Assembly: GCF_003610355.1 (NCBI RefSeq)
Contig: NZ_RAPY01000001.1
Coordinates: forward strand, 310,001-374,000
DNA from: Sphingobacterium detergens
GTDB lineage: Bacteria; Bacteroidota; Bacteroidia; Sphingobacteriales; Sphingobacteriaceae
Reading direction: 5' to 3'
DNA: 64,000 bases
Positions 8,400 through 16,833 of this stretch are shown here, piece by piece; position 1 is the stretch's first letter, and each line of letters begins with the position of its first letter. Both the position numbers and the translations under genes were made by a program. The notes below the pieces were generated by a model. That model was given only the letters and a program-made list of their open reading frames with translations, was not told where the DNA came from and ran no database searches.

Positions 8400-9587
8400 A
8401 TGATCATCAAAAGACGTGAATTTCTTAAAGTAGGCTCCCTGGCAACAGCATCTCTGTTACTGCCCAATTTCTTAAAGGCAATGGCTTTGCCCAATGCCTT
8501 GGAAAGAGAGCAGAAAGTCTTGGTTATTTTACAGTTGAGCGGTGGAAATGATGGACTGAATACGATCATCCCCCGGCGTAACGATATCTATTTTCGTGAA
8601 CGGCAGACTATTGCCGTGGAGAATGCGCTTCCACTCACGGATGAAGCTGGTATTAACCCTGCTTTGGGCTTTTTCAAAGAACTATTCGATAATGGTGAAT
8701 TGGCGGTGCTCAATAATGTCGGTTATCCCAATCCTGACAAGTCGCATTTCCGGAGCATGGATATCTGGCATAGTGCAAGCCGCAGCGACGAATATCTGGA
8801 GAGTGGATGGCTAGGGAGGTACCTGGATGAGGCTTGCTACGACTGCACACACCCCACACAGGCACTGGAGGTCAATGATATGCTAAGCCTCGCCCTCAAA
8901 GGAAAACACAAAAAGGCTTTTGCCTTTAAAGATCCTAAAAAGCTCTATCAGACCAGTCGGGAAGAATACTTTAAGTCGCTTTATGAAGATCATCAGCATG
9001 AAGACGAAACCGTAGGTTATCTCTATCAAACATTGGGGGAAACCATCAACAATGCGGACTATATCTTTGAAAAGAGCAAAGTAAAGTCTACGACGGCACC
9101 ATATCCTGATTCGGCACTGGGAAAGGATTTCAGAACAATCGCCTCCCTGATCAAATCGGATATTAATACACAGGTCTACTATCTTCAGATCGGTAGTTTT
9201 GATACACATATCAATCAGCGGCAGCGGCAGGAGGGCTTATTTCGGACCATCAATGATGCGGTACAAGCCTTTGTAGATGATCTCAAGAAAAATGGTCTTT
9301 TTCAGCAGGTGATGCTGATGACCTTTTCAGAGTTTGGTCGTAGGGTGGCACAAAATGCGAGTAATGGTACGGATCATGGTACAGCAAATCAACTTTTTTT
9401 TATCTCAGGTGGTTTAAAGGAAAAGGGGCTGCGTAATGCACTGCCTGATCTAGAGCATCTTAATGCAGGAGATCTGGTATATTCGGAGGATTTCAGAAAA
9501 GTGTATGCCACGCTATTGAAAAACTGGTTAGGCGCAGATTCTTCCAAAATATTGGGCTGGAAGAATGGTGTTTATGATTTTATTTAA
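8400..9587 (+). CDS. DUF1501 domain-containing protein with Tat signal
   Basis: 395 residues. The N-terminus KRREFLKVGSLATASLLLP is a twin-arginine signal, so the protein is exported folded. Family motifs LQLSGGNDGLNTIIP (about 44-58), SHFRSMDIWHSA (about 116-127), LQIGSFDTH and MTFSEFGRRVAQN (about 305-317) belong to DUF1501, a sulfatase/alkaline-phosphatase-like fold that may bind metal. Operon partner of the DUF1800 gene. No demonstrated substrate for the family. Confidence 0.92.
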   Translation: MIIKRREFLKVGSLATASLLLPNFLKAMALPNALEREQKVLVILQLSGGNDGLNTIIPRRNDIYFRERQTIAVENALPLTDEAGINPALGFFKELFDNGELAVLNNVGYPNPDKSHFRSMDIWHSASRSDEYLESGWLGRYLDEACYDCTHPTQALEVNDMLSLALKGKHKKAFAFKDPKKLYQTSREEYFKSLYEDHQHEDETVGYLYQTLGETINNADYIFEKSKVKSTTAPYPDSALGKDFRTIASLIKSDINTQVYYLQIGSFDTHINQRQRQEGLFRTINDAVQAFVDDLKKNGLFQQVMLMTFSEFGRRVAQNASNGTDHGTANQLFFISGGLKEKGLRNALPDLEHLNAGDLVYSEDFRKVYATLLKNWLGADSSKILGWKNGVYDFI

Positions 9588-9938
9588 GGGTAAAAGCCTG
9601 GAGGTTGCCATTAACGCATATGCTTCAATCTTGTTTTTTTAGACCAGAGCTCCGTATTCGGAAACTTAAATTTGCTGTTGTCAAATAACGGATCTATCGT
9701 GGGTTTCTGTCGCTTTCTAAATAATACATAGATTATATTGATAAGATCGTTTTTATGTATCTATTGTCTCTATACTCTTGGTTTAACGGTAATGGAGTCT
9801 TATTAATTTCATAATTGTTGTGAACAATTATGCGCTTTGATTGTTGAAAATGTAAATAAAATGGCTGTTGTTTGAAGAATAATTAATCTTTGATTATATT
9901 GAGCCCCTTACTTTACATTTTTAATAAATATTAGTGCT
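9588..9938. other. 351-bp intergenic region upstream of mscS
   Basis: AT-rich gap with no credible ORF and no obvious terminator after the DUF1501 gene. The only structured element is the 10-bp inverted repeat at 9810-9832. A loose TAATCTTTG lies about 50 bp before the mscS ATG, with one extra base relative to TAnnTTTG, so I do not call it a promoter. Confidence 0.6.
9810..9832. promoter_or_regulatory. Perfect 10-bp inverted repeat, probable operator
   Basis: CATAATTGTT-GTG-AACAATTATG: two perfect 10-bp arms with a 3-nt spacer, 107 bp before the mscS start. The short spacer and missing U-run fit a dimeric regulator site rather than a terminator. Confidence 0.5.
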
Positions 9939-10787
9939 ATGAACAATTTAGAATTGAACGATGTCCAGCAACATTGGGATAACTTTATTTCCTCAGCGAT
10001 TGCTTGGGCTCCTCGTGTTATTACTGCCGTAATTTCCGCTTTACTCATTTATTTGATAGGTTCGTGGATCATCCGTTTGATCAAGCGAATGATTGATAAA
10101 GGCTTTGAAAAGCGCCAGATGGATATTTCTCTGCGACGATTTTTAAGCAATCTGATCAGTTGGATCTTAAATATATTATTATTTATCGTTGTAGTCACCC
10201 AGTTAGGGGTACAAACTTCAGCTTTTGTCGCGATTATCGGTGCTGCCGGATTGGCCATCGGTCTGGCGCTACAGGGATCATTGTCCAATTTTGCTGGTGG
10301 GATTCTTATTTTGTTGCTAAAGCCTTTTCGTGTAGGTGATTATATTTCATCGAGTGCGAATGTATCTGGAACCGTTAATGAAATAGATATTTTCAATACC
10401 AAATTGACCACGCCACAAAATCAACAAGTGGTTGTTCCAAATGGAGTTTTATCAAACAGTAGCATTACCAATTTTACCCAGCTCGGTACGAGACGTACTT
10501 GGTTTGATATCGGCGTTGCCTATAATTCCGACCTAAAACAAGCTAAGGAAATTTTACTTGATGTTGCCCAGAAAAATGAATTCGCTTTTAAGGAGCCCGC
10601 TCCACAGGTGGTGGTGACTGAGCTTGGTGACAGCGCGATCAATCTCTCCGTGAGGGTCTCCACCTCAAACGCAAACTTTTGGACCATGCAGGAACAACTG
10701 ATTATCGATAGTAAGGAGGCCTTGGATAAGGCCGGAATTGAAATCCCTTTTCCTCAACGCGACATTCACATCAGAAGCAACGCATAA
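9939..10787 (+). CDS. mscS: MscS-family small-conductance mechanosensitive channel
   Basis: 282 residues, the usual length for the E. coli MscS type. Three N-terminal membrane helices are visible (about 22-44, 63-86, 92-130); the third is the Gly/Ala-rich pore helix AIIGAAGLAIGLALQGSLSNFAGG, followed by KPFRVGDYI and the beta-domain with VVPNGVLSNSSITNFT, all MscS hallmarks. The C-terminal cytoplasmic cage ends IEIPFPQRDIHIRS. It releases solutes on hypo-osmotic shock. A betaine/choline-type transporter lies next door, so both neighbours deal with osmotic balance. Confidence 0.93.
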   Translation: MNNLELNDVQQHWDNFISSAIAWAPRVITAVISALLIYLIGSWIIRLIKRMIDKGFEKRQMDISLRRFLSNLISWILNILLFIVVVTQLGVQTSAFVAIIGAAGLAIGLALQGSLSNFAGGILILLLKPFRVGDYISSSANVSGTVNEIDIFNTKLTTPQNQQVVVPNGVLSNSSITNFTQLGTRRTWFDIGVAYNSDLKQAKEILLDVAQKNEFAFKEPAPQVVVTELGDSAINLSVRVSTSNANFWTMQEQLIIDSKEALDKAGIEIPFPQRDIHIRSNA

Positions 10788-10801
10788 TCGTTAAAAATCA
10801 C

Positions 10802-10830
10802 AAACGGAGATTATGATTTAATCTCCGTTT
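10802..10830 (+). terminator. Probable terminator between mscS and the BCCT gene
   Basis: AAACGGAGATTA (10802-10813) pairs perfectly with TAATCTCCGTTT (10819-10830) around a 5-nt loop, 12 bp in all, 15 bp after the mscS stop. The following sequence is only moderately T-rich (atttctatt), so termination may be partial. Confidence 0.7.
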
Positions 10831-10855
10831 ATTTCTATTATATAAATAAAATTTA

Positions 10856-12862
10856 GTGTTCTTATCCAAATCGACTTTTAAAAAAGGAATTGTTATCCCC
10901 AGTCTGATCTTTATTATCGGGATCTGCCTGTTATCGGTATTTCTCCCAACATTGACAGTACATATCTTAGATACAGTCAAGGAATTTATCTTTATTAACC
11001 TCAACTGGGTCTACGTATGGGGGGTGACCTTGTTTGTGATCTTTCTGGTCTACCTGATGTTCAGCAAGTTTGGAAATATCAAACTGGGTAGCAATGATAG
11101 TAAACCTGAATATTCTTTCTTTTCCTGGATCTCCATGTTGTTTGCCGCCGGGATGGGGATTGGACTGATGTATTTTAGTGTGGCTGAGCCCATGCAACAT
11201 TATTCGACTGAAGTATTTGCTACAAATCATTATATCAACCGCGCAAAGAATGCGCAGCTCTATACTTTCTTCCACTGGGGTATCCATGCTTGGGCTATCT
11301 ACGGGGTAGTGGGATTGGCGCTATCTTATTTTGCCTACCGCTACAGGCTCCCGCTTTCCTTGCGCAGTTGTTTTTATCCGCTATTGAAAAACAGAATCAA
11401 TGGAAAATGGGGGAATGCCATTGATGTATTTGCACTGTGTAGTACATTCTTTGGTATTACGACAACCTTGGGCTTTGGTGTGGTTCAGGTAAATGCAGGT
11501 CTTCAGACACTGGGTGTTGTCCCTGAAAGTAGTTTTACTTATCAGATCATTATTGTCGGCGTTTTGACCTTGCTTTCCATTATATCGGCAACCTCGGGGG
11601 TGGATAAGGGCGTGAAGATATTGAGTAAGATCAATATCATTACGGTGGTCGTGCTGTTATTGTTTGTCCTCCTGCTTGGCCCAACGGTTTATCTGATCGG
11701 TAGTTTTACGGAGGGAATCGGCAACTATATCAATAATTTTTTTAGTCTGACATTTGATACTCACGTCTATGATGAAGCTACTTTACCTTGGTTCTACAGC
11801 TGGACAATTTTGTACTGGGCCTGGTGGATCTCCTGGTCTCCCTATGTGGGATTATTTATTGCAAAAATTTCAAAAGGACGGACGATACGTGAATTTATTG
11901 CCGCTGTGCTGATTATTCCAACATTGTTCAACTTTATATGGATGTCTGTTTTTGGTAATAGCGCCATCTGGTTTGACATCAATATCGCTAAAGGAGCACT
12001 GAGTGCTTTAGCGGATAATCCGGATGCGCTGATGTTTAAATTTTTGGATTATATGCCCTTATCAGGCTTGGTCAACTACTTGGTCATCCTGATCATTATC
12101 ATATTTTTTGTGACATCAGCAGATTCTGGAATATTTGTGATGAATAGTATCGCCACCAAGAATGCTATTAAGTCACCAAAATGGCAGATGGTCTTTTGGG
12201 GAGCCTTGTTGGCCATCCTAGCGTTGATGTTGTTGAATACCGGCGGATTGCAGGCCTTGCAGACCATGACACTAATTACGGCTTTGCCATTCTCCATTAT
12301 TATGCTGCTTTTCTGTGTCAGCTTGGTGAAAGCCTTGATGATCGACAGTAGCTATTATGAACGGGATTTTTCGGTAAGCACAGTGCCTTGGTCTGGAGAG
12401 TTTTGGAAGGATCGACTAAAACAAATTGTTTCGTTCAAAAGCCGCGAATCTGTCGATCAATTTATCGAAACTACGGTAGGAATCGCCTTCGAAGAGTTGC
12501 AGGCAGAATTTAAACAGAACGATATTGAAGCCAAGATAAAACTATTGGATAATCCCAAGAGAATGGAAATTGAAATCCGCTACGATCTGGTCAATAACTT
12601 TATATATGGTGTCAAAAACCAAGTTAAAGTGGTTTCTGACTATGTGATGGAGGAGGAAAACCTTCCGGATCTTCCAGATAAGAAGACCTATTTTCCGAAA
12701 TCTTATTTTGGCGATGCGCGTGAGGGGTATGATGTACAATACTTTACTAAAAACGAGTTGATCAGCGATGTACTCAAACATTATGAACGCTTTTTGGAAA
12801 TTATTTCAGAGGAGAAAAATGAAATGTTTATCAGCAGTAATGCAAACAAGAAAATGAGTTGA
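10856..12862 (+). CDS. BCCT-family betaine/choline/carnitine transporter
   Basis: 668 residues with 12 predicted membrane helices and a cytoplasmic C-terminal tail of about 150 residues, the BetT-like long form. The family signature is present: FYSWTILYWAWWISWSPYVG (around 318-337) with the Trp-rich substrate box, and MLFAAGMGIGLMYFSVAEP (about 97-115) in the first repeat. It takes up quaternary ammonium compounds such as choline or glycine betaine with Na+ or H+. The start is GTG at 10856. The long tail often senses osmotic strength in this family, which suits the mscS neighbour. Confidence 0.93.
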   Translation: MFLSKSTFKKGIVIPSLIFIIGICLLSVFLPTLTVHILDTVKEFIFINLNWVYVWGVTLFVIFLVYLMFSKFGNIKLGSNDSKPEYSFFSWISMLFAAGMGIGLMYFSVAEPMQHYSTEVFATNHYINRAKNAQLYTFFHWGIHAWAIYGVVGLALSYFAYRYRLPLSLRSCFYPLLKNRINGKWGNAIDVFALCSTFFGITTTLGFGVVQVNAGLQTLGVVPESSFTYQIIIVGVLTLLSIISATSGVDKGVKILSKINIITVVVLLLFVLLLGPTVYLIGSFTEGIGNYINNFFSLTFDTHVYDEATLPWFYSWTILYWAWWISWSPYVGLFIAKISKGRTIREFIAAVLIIPTLFNFIWMSVFGNSAIWFDINIAKGALSALADNPDALMFKFLDYMPLSGLVNYLVILIIIIFFVTSADSGIFVMNSIATKNAIKSPKWQMVFWGALLAILALMLLNTGGLQALQTMTLITALPFSIIMLLFCVSLVKALMIDSSYYERDFSVSTVPWSGEFWKDRLKQIVSFKSRESVDQFIETTVGIAFEELQAEFKQNDIEAKIKLLDNPKRMEIEIRYDLVNNFIYGVKNQVKVVSDYVMEEENLPDLPDKKTYFPKSYFGDAREGYDVQYFTKNELISDVLKHYERFLEIISEEKNEMFISSNANKKMS

Positions 12863-12947
12863 AACGATGGTGATACTTTTACCGTCGCTGGATTTCGCCT
12901 GTTGAAAAAGTAAAAAGCACTTATTTATTACAAAAGGCACTGACATC

Positions 12948-13005
12948 AGTACTTAACGATATCGACGTAGAGGGTTCAACACAGGTGTCGTTAAGTACTT
13001 TTTTG
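12948..13005 (+). terminator. Long-stem terminator after the BCCT gene
   Basis: AGTACTTAACGA (12948-12959) is perfectly complementary to TCGTTAAGTACT (12988-12999), followed by TTTTT. The 28-nt loop is long for an intrinsic terminator, so a second role is possible, but the position 86 bp after the BCCT stop fits termination. Confidence 0.65.
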
Positions 13006-13051
13006 GTTTAATAATAGGAGATATTAATCCTATATTTAGCGTAGAAAATAT

Positions 13052-13591
13052 ATGATCAATTTTATGAATGTAAAAACACAAATAAAAGCTATTGCGCTGA
13101 TGTCCCTTTGTCTGTTATGTACCATTGGTCATGCACAGGAGAGCAACAATAATAAAAAATTATGGGCAAAATCAATTTTGAATAAGAAGGCACCAAAGCT
13201 GGAGGTAGAGCAGTGGCTGTCTGATGCGCCAGACACAGAGGGTAAATTTGTGCTCATTGATTTCTGGGCGACATGGTGCGGACCTTGCCGCAGGGTCATT
13301 CCGGAATTGAATGAGTGGCATAAAAAGTATGGGGACAAGCTCGCGATAATTGGTGTTTCAGACGAAGCGGCTTCTGTAGTTCAAAATGCCAAGGAAATTA
13401 AAATTGACTATTACAGTGCTGTAGATACTAAAGGCAAGCTGAAAAAGGAACTTGAAGTACAGGGGATACCACATTGCATTTTACTAGATCCTGATGGTAT
13501 TGTCCGTTGGGAAGGATTTCCTACCTTGGAAGACCACGAACTGACAGAAACCGTACTCACTAACGTTATAAAAAAATATAGTAAAAAGTAA
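13052..13591 (+). CDS. Periplasmic thioredoxin-like protein (TlpA/AhpC-TSA-like)
   Basis: 179 residues. A Sec signal peptide (IKAIALMSLCLLCTIGHAQ, cleavage after HA) is followed by a thioredoxin fold: FVLIDFWATWCGPCRRVIPEL holds the active-site WCGPC, and VQGIPHCILLDPDG holds the cis-Pro and the beta-hairpin typical of TlpA/ResA proteins. It most likely reduces disulfides or cytochrome c apoproteins in the periplasm. A second ATG at 13064 is an alternative start; no clear ribosome binding site decides between them. Monocistronic. Confidence 0.85.
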   Translation: MINFMNVKTQIKAIALMSLCLLCTIGHAQESNNNKKLWAKSILNKKAPKLEVEQWLSDAPDTEGKFVLIDFWATWCGPCRRVIPELNEWHKKYGDKLAIIGVSDEAASVVQNAKEIKIDYYSAVDTKGKLKKELEVQGIPHCILLDPDGIVRWEGFPTLEDHELTETVLTNVIKKYSKK

Positions 13592-13731
13592 GAATAACAG
13601 CTTTAAATAGTGCTGCTAGTGGGCTACACGATACAGCGGTATGATTGATTAAATAAATTTATTAAAAAATTGTGGGGTGAATTAATCTTTGCACGAACGA
13701 AAGAGTCATAGTCTTAAATAATCTGTATTTT

Positions 13732-14511
13732 ATGTTGAAATATACCCTCGTTTTTTTTCTGGTTCAGTTGATCGGAATTAATTTACAAGCCCAATATCGT
13801 CCTTCCAATATGGGAAGAATTACAGTTGTCTCCGACAGTCAGCCCTTTATCCTTTCTTTGAATGGGGTAACCTATAATGATCGGCCGGAATTGCAAGTGA
13901 CCATTGATGGACTTTCGGATCAATTGTATGCGATTAGCACCCTGATAAGTGGAAGAGGACAGCGGGAAATGGAACGGAGACAGATTACAGTACGCAATGA
14001 AAACGGTGATTTTGTGGAGATGATTTTTAAAGTCGGAAGCCAGCGCAATACACGGAGCCGTAGCCAGCTTATTAATCTATTTGCTCAAATTCCTATAGAC
14101 ATGTCGTTGGTAGACAACGGTAATGGTGTGGCTTATGCTTACGGTGCACCGGGCAGACCTATTCATCTGGGCGATAATCCGGATATGGGGATCCCACCGA
14201 TAAATTCCATTACACCGATCACCAGGACAGAATTGGATCGTTTATTCAGTCTCATGAACAGGGAACCCTTTGACGATGCGAAATTCAAAATAATTAACCC
14301 GATCTTTTCTGAGACAACACTTCGCGTTGAACAGATTAGTGAAATCATGAAACGTTTTCAATGGGATGATGGAAAACTGAAAGTCGCCAAGGCCGCCTAC
14401 GGAAATTGTTCGGACAAAAGAAATTATTCCACATTGACAGGAAACTTTACTTTCCTGGGTAATAAAAATGATCTGCTTGACTTCATTGAAAAGCAGCAAA
14501 GAATGAGGTAA
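13732..14511 (+). CDS. DUF4476 domain-containing secreted protein
   Basis: 259 residues with a Sec signal peptide (MLKYTLVFFLVQLIGINLQA). Residues about 165-255 form a DUF4476 domain, a Bacteroidetes helical-repeat module: ITRTELDRLFSLMNREPFDD, LRVEQISEIMKRFQWDDGKL and AAYGNCSDKRNYSTLTGNFTF match the family's successive helices. The region before it (about 20-140) looks like a beta-sandwich. Function unknown. It is followed by the terminator within repeat copy A; whether it belongs functionally to the T6SS island downstream is unclear. Confidence 0.8.
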   Translation: MLKYTLVFFLVQLIGINLQAQYRPSNMGRITVVSDSQPFILSLNGVTYNDRPELQVTIDGLSDQLYAISTLISGRGQREMERRQITVRNENGDFVEMIFKVGSQRNTRSRSQLINLFAQIPIDMSLVDNGNGVAYAYGAPGRPIHLGDNPDMGIPPINSITPITRTELDRLFSLMNREPFDDAKFKIINPIFSETTLRVEQISEIMKRFQWDDGKLKVAKAAYGNCSDKRNYSTLTGNFTFLGNKNDLLDFIEKQQRMR

Positions 14512-14534
14512 AACTAATTCTCAAGGTATACAGT

Positions 14535-14696
14535 GAGCCCAGCATATTTGTTGGGCTTTTTTTATAAGCACCTCAATCCCATCAGCGGGGGCTGGACGAA
14601 TTTAGGTTGATATCCAACGGATTTAAGTTGACGTCCGGCGGATTTAAAACGCTAGTTTGTTCCTAATGATCAATGACTTAATATTACATTGATTTT
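14535..14696 (+). repeat. Direct repeat copy A (162 bp), left border of T6SS effector island
   Basis: This stretch is clearly homologous, over its whole length and in the same orientation, to 27935-28095. It starts with a terminator hairpin (AGCCCAGCA 14536-14544 with TGTTGGGCT 14549-14557, then T7), continues with three degenerate ~21-nt tandem units that each end in GAATTTAGG or GGATTTAA (two best units 14607-14627 and 14628-14648), and ends with TTAATATTACATTGATTTT just before the amidase promoter region. The two copies enclose about 13.2 kb. Confidence 0.8.
14536..14563 (+). terminator. Intrinsic terminator after the DUF4476 gene
   Basis: AGCCCAGCA (14536-14544) pairs with TGTTGGGCT (14549-14557) with one G-T wobble and a 4-nt loop, followed by a run of seven T. 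It is 25 bp after the stop codon. Confidence 0.85.
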
Positions 14697-14702
14697 AATA
14701 CA

Positions 14703-14731
14703 TACGTTTACACTTTGGAATGTAGTTTGAT
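14703..14731 (+). promoter_or_regulatory. Upstream element shared with hcp1 (copy 1)
   Basis: TACGTTTA (near-match to TAnnTTTG) followed by CTTTGGAATGTAGTTTGAT (14713-14731). The latter 19 nt match 18 of 19 bases at 16748-16766 before hcp1, at a similar distance from the start codon (59 against 68 bp). Probably a common promoter or leader element co-regulating the amidase and the Hcp operons; inference. Confidence 0.5.
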
Positions 14732-14789
14732 AGAAATTATGTGAACCAAATGTGAGCGGCACCTTGTAAAAGATAGGTTTTTGGTAATT

Positions 14790-15761
14790 ATGGCGAATGT
14801 AAAATTTGGTAGCTATTCCCCACAAAAGGTGGAGAAAGTAGAAAATGACTTTATTCCGATTGTGTCGCACAATAGAAACTGGGGTGATCCAATTAATTGC
14901 TTCTATGTGGAAAATCCACAAAAGAGGATCACAACGCTATCTTCCTATCTGGATTCGGATAAAGTGAAGCAAAATTTGGAGCAATTGTATTACAGGGAAA
15001 ATTATATGATTCTAAATTTTAAAGTTGATAAGGGCAATAAGGGCGCGAACGATAACCGGGGTAATATTACCGTGAAATCGGACAAACTGAAATTTGTTCC
15101 GCCAGGCAAAAAACCTAGCGATGCGCAGTCTTCGATCAAGCTAAAGCAAACCTATGGTTCGAGCTTCAGTTTGTCTATTGTCGCCAATAATATCAAGGAT
15201 AAGACTGAATCGTTTATTGATTTTTATGCCGATGATGATGATTTCTATTTTTATAATGTGAGCAATGTTTTCTGTGGTCGCGTCAGTTTGACGTATTATG
15301 AACCTTTGTTTCCAAAAATTTATGCGAATTATCCAAAGCCATATACATCCAAGCCTTGTAACGAAGGTCATTTTAATCAATGTGCTATCCGGATGAGTAT
15401 AGCCTTAATGAAATCTGGAATCGCACTCGATAACGTAAAGAATCTTTCCAATCCTGGTGGTCAGACCTATTGCGGGCACAAGCATGTGCTTGGTGCATTC
15501 AACTTAATGAAACATATCGGCACCTTACACTTTTGGAAAAGACGAACAACGTATGATGGAACAAAGCAGCGTGTTTATGATATTGTACGGGATAAAACGG
15601 GCATACTCTATTTTGAGAATTTCATCGAAATTGAAAATGAACGACCACGACGTAGCCATTCATATGCGCACATCGAAGTTTGGAATGGATCTGCATTGGT
15701 CAGTGGATTCGATATACAGATGTTTGACGCAACGACCATTGTTTTTTTTGAAATAGAATAA
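14790..15761 (+). CDS. tae4: T6SS amidase effector, Tae4 family, with N-terminal extension
   Basis: 323 residues from the ATG at 14790 (the TTG at 14781 is unlikely). Residues about 195-323 match Tae4 peptidoglycan amidases: NQCAIRMSIALMKSG with catalytic Cys198 parallels the NACPIRMS motif of known Tae4 enzymes, and SYAHIEVWNGSAL with His294 parallels GHVTLWNG. Such enzymes cut the D-Glu-mDAP bond of Gram-negative peptidoglycan in the rival's periplasm. Known Tae4 proteins are about 160 residues; here about 190 extra N-terminal residues precede the enzyme and start MANVKFGSYSP, a motif shared with the phospholipase effector at 20766. The lipoprotein gene 11 bp downstream is the candidate immunity partner. 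Confidence 0.85.
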   Translation: MANVKFGSYSPQKVEKVENDFIPIVSHNRNWGDPINCFYVENPQKRITTLSSYLDSDKVKQNLEQLYYRENYMILNFKVDKGNKGANDNRGNITVKSDKLKFVPPGKKPSDAQSSIKLKQTYGSSFSLSIVANNIKDKTESFIDFYADDDDFYFYNVSNVFCGRVSLTYYEPLFPKIYANYPKPYTSKPCNEGHFNQCAIRMSIALMKSGIALDNVKNLSNPGGQTYCGHKHVLGAFNLMKHIGTLHFWKRRTTYDGTKQRVYDIVRDKTGILYFENFIEIENERPRRSHSYAHIEVWNGSALVSGFDIQMFDATTIVFFEIE

Positions 15762-15772
15762 GACTAGAACGG

Positions 15773-16588
15773 ATGATAAGATTTACTTTTTTTGGCGGCA
15801 TATTACTTTTTTGTTTGGCCTGTAATACAAAAGGCAACAAGGATAAAATTGGTGGAACTGATTCGCTGGCAGCATTGAATGCTTTTATAGCAAAAGATTC
15901 CATGGATTTGCTTTCGCACAAAGAGCGCAAAGACAAACAAATATGGATAAACAGGCGTCTAGAGGACTACCTATTGGGCAAGGATTCGGTATTGCCGGAT
16001 CGTTCGCCTATGGCGCTGACAATAGACGAAAAAGGAGCTTTTCTGAGTTATCGCTACGAGGGTACACGATCTTATTTTCCGTTTAAATTGGGAATGAAGG
16101 ATTTTAACTATCAAGATATGACCTTGACCACGGTGACAGACTCGGTCATTGACCTCAAGATGAAAAATGGGGATGATTTTACCTTTGTCCTACGGCGGGC
16201 CAACGAGAATGGAATGCCAGATATCAGTAAATCTTTATTGCAGACTTTGTTGCCGACAAAGAGGCTTCAGCGTATGAGCAAAGGGAGCCACAAGGTGGAG
16301 AATGGGATAATATGTGCCGAAAGAAGCTGGTCGGATGCCGCATATTGCATGTGCGATAGCAGACTCTTTAAATACAAAGTAGGTTATGACTATCCCGTAC
16401 AAACAACTTCAGGAGTATCTAAACCAGTCTATTACGTAGGGATAAGTGACCATCAGGGGGGCGAAAAAACATATAAAATGGACAGAAGGGAAAATGAGAT
16501 CCTGCTGAAAGATCTAACTTCAGGAGAGGTCAGGTACATCTTGTATACCGATAAAGCGGGAACCCAAAATGTTCCTGTGCAACAATAA
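15773..16588 (+). CDS. Lipoprotein, candidate immunity protein for the Tae4-like amidase
   Basis: 271 residues. A lipoprotein signal ends in lipobox LFCLAC (Cys about 17), so the protein should be anchored in the periplasm or outer membrane. I do not recognise the mature domain; it is beta-rich with a charged linker at 20-50. It starts 11 bp after the amidase stop, same strand, matching the effector-immunity pattern, and the periplasm is where Tae4 acts. It is much longer than known Tai4 proteins (about 120 residues), so if it is immunity it is a different family. Function inferred from position only. Confidence 0.5.
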   Translation: MIRFTFFGGILLFCLACNTKGNKDKIGGTDSLAALNAFIAKDSMDLLSHKERKDKQIWINRRLEDYLLGKDSVLPDRSPMALTIDEKGAFLSYRYEGTRSYFPFKLGMKDFNYQDMTLTTVTDSVIDLKMKNGDDFTFVLRRANENGMPDISKSLLQTLLPTKRLQRMSKGSHKVENGIICAERSWSDAAYCMCDSRLFKYKVGYDYPVQTTSGVSKPVYYVGISDHQGGEKTYKMDRRENEILLKDLTSGEVRYILYTDKAGTQNVPVQQ

Positions 16589-16737
16589 TAAATATATGGC
16601 CGGATAGAAAAATGTATGTATTTTGTTACATATCTATTTATTCTGCACAAAAAATAATTGACGTATGAATGCTTTTTTTTGCAGCGTAAGCGCGGTTTTT
16701 TGCAAGGCTTGGTAGGATTTAACATTTTTTTTAACGA

Positions 16738-16766
16738 TAAGTTTGTTCTTTGGAATGCAGTTTGAT
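16738..16766 (+). promoter_or_regulatory. Probable hcp promoter and shared element (copy 2)
   Basis: TAAGTTTG (16738-16745) is an exact TAnnTTTG -7 box, directly followed by CTTTGGAATGCAGTTTGAT (16748-16766), the element also found before the amidase gene. If transcription starts about 7 bp after the box, the element lies in the first part of the hcp leader. No good -33 TTG is visible. Confidence 0.5.
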
Positions 16767-16833
16767 GTAACTTAGAACAACAGGAATCATGGAAAGATTT
16801 CACTAATTTTTTTTAAACTTAAAAACACAAGTT

